Shown here: positions 55,121 to 64,000 of the stretch, piece by piece
Position numbering within the stretch: the stretch's first letter is position 1
How the letters are laid out: every line of letters starts with the position of its first letter
Position numbers and translations under genes: made by a program
Source: Eucommia ulmoides
Lineage: Eukaryota; Streptophyta; Magnoliopsida; Garryales; Eucommiaceae
Length of the DNA: 64,000 bases
NCBI GenBank assembly: GCA_016647705.1
Contig: CM028333.1
Location: 16,613,743 to 16,677,742, forward strand
Reading direction: 5' to 3'
Notes under the pieces: model-generated
Databases searched by the model: none
The model's input: the letters and a program-made list of their open reading frames with translations, nothing else
Told to the model about the DNA's origin: nothing

Positions 55121-55500
55121 AGGGGGGGCAAATGATGCGGGAGAAATTCACGCTTAGTGGGAAGCCAAAAGGGTGTAACTCCCAACCCATGATTATATAG
55201 TGCGGAATAACTAGGTTATTAAAGGTGAACCCACTAACCCATGATCATTAAGTGGGGAAAGACCAAGGGATCAAATACAAAACGGTCGTGATTTACTAAG
55301 TTTATAAATAAAGGAATGGATCACATTATCTTGACATTCAGTTTTTTACCTAATATTCTAAATCAGACTGACTTATTCTCACGCTAAAGGTTCTTTAACT
55401 GACACCACACTAGTGTCCCCTTAGAGCTTATTGATTTTGTAGGTTAAAGTAGCAGATTGCAGAGATCTTTGCCATGTGGCAGAACCTTTGCATGTGCGAG
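55121..55500 (+). mobile_element. Polypurine tract and start of a Tat-like 3' LTR
   Basis: 'agggggggcaaa' (55121-55132) precedes TGATGCGGGAGAAATT at 55133, the same kind of LTR start as at 6662. A TATA box (TATAAATAAAGG) lies at about 55305 and 'ttctcacgctaaagg' near 55377 matches the other LTRs. The LTR end is not identified, so it is truncated or diverged. This shows that arrays A and B sit in the 3' noncoding region of a Tat-like element. Confidence 0.75.
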
Positions 55501-55734
55501 AAATTTTTTTTGCAACATCAAATATATATCTAGTTTCTTTTACGAAGGATTTAGAGTTGAATCTTCTTTTCAACATATTTAAAAATAAATAAATAATAAT
55601 AATAATAATAAATAAATAAAAATCTTTCCATACTTATGTAAAGACTATTTTTTTTATTATAGTTGTTCGTGAGTATTTTATTCCCCTAAAAATTGCTCAA
55701 ATCTTGGGCATTACACCTAATTGGAAACCTCGTC
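55501..55734. other. AT-rich spacer
   Basis: No gene seen; short 'aataataataataaataaa' run near 55590. Confidence 0.6.
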
Positions 55735-55900
55735 TTATAATGCTTAGAATATATTAGCTCAAATGAAGGACAATAATCGTTTCGGCGAGAAGAACTTCTC
55801 ACCATGTAGCGGTCAACATAATTTGTCTATGTTAAAAAAAATCGCTTTCTCCATGACACACATGTTTCTTAAGCATTGTCTCAATTATATTTCTATGTAC
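55735..55900. repeat. Dispersed repeat, copy 1 (copy 2 at 61978)
   Basis: 'cttataatgcttagaatata' and 'gctcaaatgaaggaca(a/g)taat' begin both copies, which stay similar through 'ttgtctatgtt' and 'cacatgtttctta' for about 165 bp. The two copies lie in the same orientation about 6.2 kb apart and bracket the Copia remnant. A reading frame (MKDNNRFGEKNFSP) looks vaguely like a Copia gag start but is too short to call. Confidence 0.75.
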
Positions 55901-55934
55901 TCAAGTTATTTTTATAACACAACACGAAACACGG

Positions 55935-56080
55935 ACACAATGATACAATTTGCTAAACCCCACTCGTAGCAATTGTGACATTACATGAGGTCCACCACCT
56001 TTCTTATGTATTTCTTCTCAAGTGAAGGCCCCACCCTAACCTATCACCTAAATGACAACGTTCATTCCGTGTCTAATTTT
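55935..56080. repeat. Copy of a MATE intron 3 segment
   Basis: Matches 41868-42024 in order ('ggtccaccacctttctta', 'gtgaaggccccaccc', 'atgacaacgttcatt'). No MATE exon is visible beside it. Confidence 0.65.
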
Positions 56081-56980
56081 TTTTATTATAATTTTTAATC
56101 TCCTAAAATTAGCTCAAATTCTTATTTATATGGACTTTGTCTTAAAATCCTAATTTCACTAGAAATTTTATAGGCACTCTCTATATATACACTCTTTATA
56201 TGGTACATTTCTTATATATCAATAAAATCTTCTAATGTTATCTAAATATTCTACCTCTCAATTATGTCATACAACAACACTGACTCAACGCCGATAAGCC
56301 GACACATAAGTTGCCACGTCACCGACCTACGTCATGTTAGTTGCCACGTCATCTTAGACCACAGACCTAAGGTGCCACGTCATCAACCACGTTAGTATTC
56401 TGTGCTGTCACATATTCAATGCCGACATTTTGCTGTATATTGGTAAACTCTAGACTATTAACCGATTCAGAACTGCTTGGCAATTTCTTTTGACCCGTTC
56501 ACCCAATTTTTAAGATATAAAATTAATTCGTAACTAATTTTAATGTTTTGAAACCATATATAGCCTCAATTTATTCAAATTCAGATCATACAGTATCATT
56601 CTCCATATATTGTTGATTCATGATCGATTCTAAGATTTATTAATCGGTTCCTCACGATCTTAGATCGGTTCTTGGATAAATTTTACATTCTGAATCTATC
56701 CATTGCCTTGATTTTTCAAGATTCACGTCATACAGTATACTCTCATGTATATTGTTGATCTGATTCAACGACGATGTCTAAGGGTTGTCCTTTACCGATC
56801 ATTTTTGCTGCCAATAAGAGTTCTGATCTTGTCTCCGTCATTATTTCCATATCTAAGGGGGATATGGTTTCAATCTTCAAATACTTTTTTTCCAATTCCT
56901 GTACAAAATTTATCCTTGTCCTTTCACTTACTGACGCATCCCGTTTTTTCGAGAAGAAAAGAATATTAAATAATAAATAA
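56081..56980. other. Noncoding spacer with three 'tgccacgtca' repeats
   Basis: Three copies of 'tgccacgtca' at about 56312, 56342 and 56373 (30-31 bp apart) contain an ACGT core, the element bound by plant bZIP factors. No adjoining gene is seen. The open frame at 56745-56980 has no recognisable domain. Confidence 0.5.
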
Positions 56981-58943
56981 TTTAAGGAAAGAGGGATTTT
57001 AAAGCGCCAGTTTTCTCAAAAAAATACTCAGGCCATTTAAAAAAATTGAGGAGTCACCACCTAGCATAAGATTTAAATGTTGTACTAACTCACCGAATTT
57101 TTAGAAAAACAATTTAAATGGCCTAAGTAAAAATTGACTCCAAAAAAGACATGGTCGAACCAAAGATTCATTTCAAGGCTCAGGAGTCGGTTACGTTCGG
57201 GGAGTCGGTTATGTCCAATTAAGTCCAATTAGTTTAGTTAAAGTGTTTTATTTTATTTTGAAATTATTTCTTTTTTATAAAATCTTTTTGGTATTTCACA
57301 AATAAGTTGGGACAAGTTTTTGGATTTTTTGGGAATGTTCCCCCGGTATAATCTCTTATCGAATATTAAGGATTCGACAATGATGGTCCCCGGGGTTTTT
57401 TTTATATATGTTTCCTAAAGACTTGTTTACATTAAATGGGCAAATTCAAATAAGTAAATAAATACAAAAATATGAATGCAAAAACTAAGATTATATGAAT
57501 TTTATTTTATATGCAAAAATAACAAAAAAAGAACTAAATGGTTTAATTTAAATATGTCAATACAAACTGATATGAATACTACATGAATTAACCTAATTAT
57601 ATTTGACAACGATTTAATTATAACAAAAAACGTAAGTGGTGCACATATCGTGACTAGATATGAAAAAGTAGCATGGATTTATGAAATTAAAAAAAAAAAA
57701 AAAAAAAAAACTGTGTAGAAAAAATATGTGTGAGTGATGAAAGTGTACTAAACATGCCGTTTAAATAATACAATAAGTAAATATGCTAAATGAATGCAAA
57801 AATATTTATTTTAAGTTTGTCTAATTAATTTAGTCACAATTTGAAATTCCCTCAAATTCTATGCATATGAGAATAGAGGGAGGTTTGCGGAAATAATTTA
57901 GTTGAAATTAATCTTTTCGAAATTTAAACGAAATCCCACGAAAAAATGTACCGAGAGAAAAGATTTCCTAAAACCATTCATTTTTAAATTTCACTCAGGT
58001 CGAGGAATGAAAACGAGGCCATGGAAAACTCTGCCACAATTTATCGAATCATCGGATTCAACTTAAGGTTTGTAAGGATTAATTCCTACAAATAAATTTT
58101 ATTATTATTTTTTTGATTTTTTGATTTTTTAGGGTTTCGATAAGAAGAATGAAATAAAAAAAAAATGCAAAAAATAAAAATATATAAAAAAAAAAATTGC
58201 AGCAAAATAAATAATAAAACATCTTTCACCTAACGCTCGGGGTTAAACTCAACGCGAGAAACCCACCTCGGCGTTTTCATCGGATTATCAAACGACTTTA
58301 TTTTTATACAAATTACGAACAAACAAAAAAAATGCAGAAATAAAAAAAAAGAAAAAAGAAAAAAAGAAAAAAAAAATAATGGGTGTCCTCATCTAACGCT
58401 CAAAGGTTCAGATTGAGAATGGGGAACCACATCCCGACGTTTTTTATCGAGTCATTGGACAATTAAAAAAAATGAAGCTTGCAGAAATTTAAATTACGAA
58501 GAGAATAAAATAAATTAAAAAAAAAACTTACAAGTTCTAGGCCAAGAATCTTGATACTCGGGCTTTTTCTCTCTCGAAGACAGCTTTCCAAAAGGGTTTA
58601 CGATAAAAATCACTCTCTAAGGTTTTTTTTTTTTTTTTTCTCAATTTCTGAATGTCCCCAAAGAGTTTCTCTCTGAATTTTTGTATGTCTAAACTATGAA
58701 GATGAGGGTCATATTTATAGGAAGGATGTGGAGTGAAAAATCCTAAAAACCCTAGTCCCAATTCGACAAGGAAAAGGAAACAAAACCTAAAAAGAAAGGA
58801 AAAATGAAATATAATCCCATTTTGACAAGAAACCATTTTATTTTCCATTTTATTTTTTTTTCTTTTTTTATTTTTTCTATTCTTTTTTCTCTACTTTTTT
58901 GAAAATAAAAATAAAATAAATTTTAAAATAAAACATAATTTTT
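56981..58943. other. Noncoding, probably a decayed retroelement
   Basis: 'gcgccagttttctc' and 'ttgaggagtcaccacctag' near 57005-57060 resemble a phrase common in plant LTR-type repeats. Three spaced blocks near 58000, 58230 and 58400 ('aacgctcggggttaaactca', 'aacgctcaaaggttcagatt', each followed by a 'tcatcggattatc'-like phrase) are variants of one unit about 180 bp long. Long A runs occur at 57688-57709 and elsewhere. No coding sequence found. Confidence 0.45.
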
Positions 58944-61760
58944 TTGCGAAACGGTCAAAATGCCGTATTTACACTTACTATAAATAATTCATCTCAATTC
59001 TTTGTTTCTACCTATTGTAATCATATGAATTTTGATCCCAATATTTTATTATCCAAACTATCTACTGTAAATGCTTCTACCATTCCTATTGCTGATGGTT
59101 CTTGTATGTGTGTTAGTCATACCAATTAGATTTCTATTTCACATCCTTATATTTCTGGCACGCTTTTAATTCCGATACTCATTTCATATCTCTTATATGC
59201 CAGAAAACTCTGTGAATTGGGCCTTGAAGTAATATTTTCTAATAGTGGTTGTCATGTGCAGGATCCTCGGATAGAAAAAACTCTTGGAACTGGTCGTAAA
59301 ATTGGACGTTTATTTGAGCATAGTAGTTTGCATCTATTACCTTAATCCCTACCACCACTACCCCATGTCTCTTCATCAAGTGCAACCTGACCATTATCAT
59401 CTTCACTACCACCACCCTCATTTCCACCACCACCACCACCACCACATTCCTCATCATTATCACCTAATTCTTATTCATCCTTCTTATCACCACCACCACC
59501 ACCACCACCTAATTCATTTTTTCTCAGCCTTTGGCTTGTTAGGTCATGCATCCATAAAACATATCCAAACTTTAGCCTCTAGTGAAAAATTAGGCTTTGT
59601 ATCTACAGTGCATCTTGATTGTCTTCCATCAACAAGCTAAGCAACACATCTTACCTTTTGTTATCGGTGACTCAATATCACATGCACCTTTTCATCTAGC
59701 CCACTTTGATGTTTGATGTTTATGGATTCTCATCTTCTACGACAATAGGAGGATCCAAATACTTTGTCATATTTGTCGTTGTCTACTCTTGGTACACCTG
59801 GTTGTATCTCATACATAAGAATTTCAAATTACCTCAAATCTATTAACAATTTACTACCATGATGCAAACTCAATTTTATCACAATATCAAAATCTTCAAA
59901 TTTGACAATGTCCTAGAATACAAAGACTATTTTTTCAGTGCCACTCTTCAAAAGCATGACAAACTTCCCCATAGTTCTTGTCTCGGCACTTTTGCCCAAA
60001 ATGGTCGAGCTGAACGTAAATATAAACATATCTTAGATACTATCCATGCATTACTCATTTCATCCTCTTGTATAGAGTTCTTCTAGGGAGAAGCTGCTCC
60101 CACTGCTGTTTATACCATCAATTGCACCTACTATTGATAATATTTGCCCTTATGAGAAATTACGTGGAGTTTCTCCTTACAGCCTCTTAAAAGTCTTTGG
60201 GTGTGCCTATTTTTTTTTTCTCTTACAACCTCATGATTGTTCCAAACTTGAACCTCAGGCTCAAGTATTTTGTTTCCTTGGACATGAAATCGAACACAAA
60301 GAATATCGATTTTGGGATCACATTTCTATTCGTCTTTATATTTCTCATTATGTCACCTTTTAGGAACAAGAGATGTTTTCTTCCATATCCAAAATTCATT
60401 CGACATCTACCACCATCCATTTATATTTTACTAATCCATAAACTTCTTTTTTAATCATCCTAACACAAATATCACTGAGTCCCAAATAGATCCTCCAACT
60501 ACTCCACTGACCCCCACTAATGTTCTTGCTCCATTTATGGATCCCAAAGACGACTCTCTAGAGCCTGTCCCAATTATTTCAATTGTTGCACCAACTGATC
60601 TTGTCCCAGAGAATCCCCGTTGTTCTAGGAAGGTAACACAACCTCTCCCATATCTTTGTGATTTTCATTATTTTTCTACCAATACTTTATTTGCATGAGC
60701 CTCAATCCTATAAGGAAGCCAATACTAACCATTTTTGGCAGAAAACAATGGACAAAGAATTTCATGCCTTTAGAAAAGCTCATACTTAAGATCTCATTGG
60801 CCTCCTTCCTTGAAAATTTTATATTGGATGCAAGTGGATTTATATATATATATATATATATGATGGCTCCGACAAATGCTATAAAGCTCGATTTGTTGCA
60901 AAATGATTCACTTAGGAATATGACATCGACTACGAAGAGACATTTGTTCCAGTAACTAGACTTACATTTGTTTGTACTATCCTTGGCACTGCAACCATAA
61001 CAAATCATCCTTCTTTCAGATGGATGTCAAGAATTACTTCATCAATAATGATCTCCTTGAGGAAGTTTATATGAATATCCCGTTTGGCCTAGTTGTTCCT
61101 TAACACAAAGTTTATCGCCTTTGTCATGTCTTATATGATTTCAAACAAGCACCTCATGCTTAGTTTACAAAATTTAGCACCACCATCCATCGATTCGGGT
61201 TCACATCCAGTGCACATGATTCTGTCTTATTTATTTGCAGAACTAACAATGATATTATCCTCCTTCTACTGTACATGAACGACATGATCATTACAGGAGA
61301 TGATCTAAGAAAAATCTTTGAAATAATATTTTTTCCCAGTGGTCAATTCGAGATGAAAGAATTTGACGTGCTCACTTATTTTTTTGGTCTCGAAGTTTCA
61401 ACTAGTTGAGATATATACTTTTTCTCTAAGGTCAAATAAGCCTTTGATCTCTTTTTTAAGACTGGTATTACTGATTGCACCACTGTCAACACTTCTCTAG
61501 AGTTGAATATTAGACAGTCTACTACTACTGTTCTAAATTGTGATAATCGGAGTGCTATTTAGATCGTCCATGATGATATTTTTCACGAGCAGATAAAATA
61601 CATCGAGATTAATTGTCACTTTATCCGTCATCACATTCTTTAGAATATTGTTCATCTTCACTCCATCACTTCAGCCAATCAGACAACAAATATTTTCACC
61701 AAACTCATCAACTCTGATGATTTCACAATCTACTTTTCAAACTAAAGTTCACTTCTAATT
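58944..61760 (+). pseudogene. Copia pol (protease to RNase H), heavily decayed
   Basis: In order: protease-like CNHMNFDPNILLSKLSTVNA; a linker with ELGLEVIFSNSGCHVQDPRI; GAG-pre-integrase LLGHASIKHIQTLASSEKLG (about 59540); integrase pieces NGRAERKYKHILDTIHALLI and YEKLRGVSPYSLLKVFGCAY; reverse transcriptase MDVKNYFINNDLLEEVYMNI and LLYMNDMIITGD (where the family has YVDDM); RNase H end NIFTKLINSDDF. Stops and frameshifts occur throughout. A block of CAC/CCA repeats at about 59390-59510 adds poly-His or poly-Pro, and a (TA)n run lies at 60839-60861 inside the RT. No 5' LTR or gag was recognised. Confidence 0.85.
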
Positions 61761-61784
61761 TATCGACTTGAGTTTGAGAGAGAA

Positions 61785-61961
61785 TGTTAATATATATGTA
61801 TATGGGGTTTGATCCACTAGGTTGAAACCATAATCCCACTACAAAACTAGTCACTCTCTCTATATAAATTGTTTGTATGTCTCTGTAAATTGTATCTTTC
61901 TCGTATATCAATACAATCATCTCATATTCTTTCAAAATTCTGGCTCTTAATTATTCTAACA
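61785..61961 (+). repeat. 3' LTR of the Copia remnant (177 bp)
   Basis: Begins TGTTAATATATATG after the purine-rich 'ttgagagagaa' and ends TTCTAACA. It contains 'ctctatataaattg' and a polyadenylation-like 'atatcaatacaatc'. Short LTRs are usual for this Copia type. Confidence 0.75.
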
Positions 61962-61977
61962 AGCATAACTTTGATCT

Positions 61978-62155
61978 TTCTTATAATGCTTAGAATATAT
62001 TAGCTCAAATGAAGGACAGTAATCGTTTCACTGGGAAGAACTTCTTACCAACATTCAAGACATTTTGTCTATGTTTAAAAAATTGCTTTCTTCAACACTT
62101 TCTTCAACACCCACATGTTTCTTAACATAACCTCAATTATACTTCTATTTAGGGC
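61978..62155. repeat. Dispersed repeat, copy 2
   Basis: See copy 1 at 55735-55900. It begins 16 bp after the Copia LTR. Confidence 0.75.
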
Positions 62156-64000
62156 ATTTGGATGGTTGTTTCTGTTTATTTTGATGAAGTGGAAAATGCT
62201 AATGATTGTGCTAAATTAAATTTTACTCGTAATTAATAAAATTATTAAGAAATATAATTGCAATGGGTAACACATTTTTTGTGTGTTTGATTTATGATTT
62301 TGTTCTCTTCTTTATTGATTATGATCATATAGTGATAATGATTTGGTCCCCTTGTTTTTAACCATTCTCGCAAATTATAATTCATATTTTCAACTGTTTT
62401 TTTTAACATGTTGCAGTAGTAAATGGATCAGTTTGCTTTACTGTTGAATTTGTCTGGGTCCCTACTTTTACATCTTCTCAATTTGGTCCTCATCTGACTT
62501 CCTCCACAATTTGATCTCCAAACTCATCTGACTTCCTCCACAATTTGATCTCCAAACATAACTAAAGGCCTTTGAATTTTAAGTAATGAAAATTTTAAAA
62601 ACTAAATTTTAAGTATTGAAATTATAAATGCTAAATTTATTAAGGACTGAATATATTAAGTATTATTTTTTATTTTTAATTTAAAAAAAAAAATATCTAT
62701 ACAAATGTTGGTTCTTAAATTATTTTAGGACTTCATTTTTCTAAATGTACTTTCTATATAATTTCTCTCTCTATTTTTTTTTTTAATTTATTATTTTGTT
62801 AATCTATAATTTTTTATATATATATATATATCTTTTTGTGAGATTTTCCAGTATTGGTGTAAATTACTGATTGTCATAATTAGATATTTTATGATATTAA
62901 ATAATAAGTGCTAAAAATTTAAGTGAATCACAAAACACTTAAAATTTTGAACAATTTTTAAGCGATCCTTATTTTTCAGTTATTGCTTAATTTTGTTATC
63001 AAACCCGCTTAATTTGATAAATATTTATAATGCATTCAGTTTTAAGTGCTTAATTAGATTACAAAATAGGATTAAGGTCATGTTTGATAACTAAAATTTT
63101 AAGGGCTGAAATTATAAATGTTGAATTTATTAAGTGTTTGATATATTAAGTATTCAATTTTTTAATACTTTTAACTTAAAAAAAAAAAATCTTTGTACAA
63201 ATTTTTGTTCCTAAAATAATTTTACTATATTTTTTCTAAAATGTTATCTGTCTACAATTTTTTCTCTTTATTTTTTCTCAATTTAATTAGACTTGAGCAT
63301 TTCAATCAATCACAAATTATAATAATGTTATTTTTTGGTTTTAGTTGGATAATGTGCTTTTCAAACATTTATATTTTATACTTGATAGAAATTTAATTTT
63401 ATGATTTTTATATTGAAAAATAATATTTTTTGTGTTTTTCATGGTGATATAAAATTCTTATGTAATTAATAATTTAATCGTTTTGAAAATATAAAATTTA
63501 TTTGTTAGTTAATTCTTACACTATTTTTGTACAACAATGGAGTAATAGTCAAAATTATAATAAATTTTGAATATTAAAATATGAAATACATACATATTAT
63601 TTGGTTACTTTGATAGCAATATCCGAGAGCGGATGTATAAATTTTATTAAATAATAGCGTTTTATAAATACCAAAAATAAATATATTATTAAAAATTACA
63701 TTAATAATTATAAAAGTGAAATAATATCTCTACAAATTAAATTTTACTAATATACTATAAAATAACAAACAAATAATCATAAATTATAATTAATTTTTTC
63801 AATATTTGCAAGTCTAACAAGTTCTAATTTAATTAATTTATATCGTATCTAATTTCGTTTTTGGTGAAAATATTTTTTCAGTTACACTTTATTTTTTAAA
63901 TAATTTAAAATGTGGATCAAAAAATTTAATCATATATTTGTGTATAAATCAAAAAATTAAATTAATTAAAACAAAAAAAAAGAGAGAAATTGAGTGAGAC
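62156..64000. other. AT-rich spacer with MITE-like segments
   Basis: No gene seen. A 34-bp tandem duplication ('catctgacttcctccacaat') lies at 62491 and 62525. Related blocks with 'aattttaagtattgaaatta' and 'aatttattaag' occur at 62580-62690 and 63080-63190, and partly inverted at 62900-63060. Together with 'ggtcatgtttgataac' at 63077 and 'gttatcaaacccgc' at 62996 they suggest one or more degenerate hAT-like MITEs. Confidence 0.5.

Noticed and set aside
55935..56160. Second MATE gene copy
   Set aside because: Only an intron segment is duplicated; no exon sequence of the transporter is visible in the surrounding 2 kb.
59284..59530. His-rich open frame suggesting a metal-binding protein
   Set aside because: It is a CAC/CCA repeat expansion inside decayed Copia pol, directly followed by the GAG-pre-integrase motif in the same frame.

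Overview
The window is nuclear DNA from a flowering plant, most likely a eudicot. It is AT-rich, its genes have GT-AG introns, and it is packed with plant LTR retrotransposons (Athila-like, Tat-like, chromovirus and Copia), DNA transposons (hAT, MULE, PIF/Harbinger-type MITEs) and foldback elements. The species cannot be named from the sequence. Only two host genes are well supported. One is the 3' part of an F-box/Sel1-repeat protein gene (exons at 1595-1728, 2102-2284 and 2378-2536, + strand). The other is a complete eight-exon MATE transporter of the plant DETOXIFICATION (DTX27/29-like) type at 38611-44045 (+), predicted 520 aa.

Layout: 1-2750 is the Sel1 gene end with TE-derived sequence upstream. 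3697-4617 is a long foldback element with a GC-rich palindromic core. 4630-6480 holds degenerate repeats, including a hairpin series. 6662-9833 is the 5' part of a Tat-like Gypsy element (LTR, PBS, gag, protease). 9834-14811 is a rearranged Athila-like element with inverted and tandem LTR pieces. 14813-16995 is the 3' half of a hAT transposon. 17058-21000 is minus-strand debris: a possible 5' leader, a MULE transposase C-terminus, then a Gypsy gag, PBS and LTR. 21000-26700 is mostly noncoding with MITE-like elements and a second hairpin series.

26700-35368 is a chromovirus with both LTRs and a possible 4-bp target duplication. Its gag was invaded by a SIRE-like Copia element (27696-about 31040). 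35671-37945 is a three-level nest of MITE-like elements. The MATE gene follows. 45429-52770 is a second Tat-like element carrying a 2.56-kb solo LTR (perfect 5-bp target duplication) inside its 5' LTR and an inverted Copia LTR piece near its 3' end. 53120-55060 holds two adjacent tandem arrays, both with a period near 68 bp, directly before a polypurine tract and LTR start. 58944-61961 is a decayed Copia pol with its 3' LTR. The remainder is AT-rich spacer.

The TE genes are all broken by stops, frameshifts and deletions, and many of the stops look like C-to-T decay, so none should be active. The most unusual signal is the 53613-55060 array: each monomer carries two dyad-symmetric stems, and paired bases appear to change together between monomers. 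Expanded tandem repeats between pol and the 3' LTR are a known habit of Tat/Ogre-lineage elements, but the covarying two-stem monomer and the shared period of two unrelated arrays deserve a closer look.
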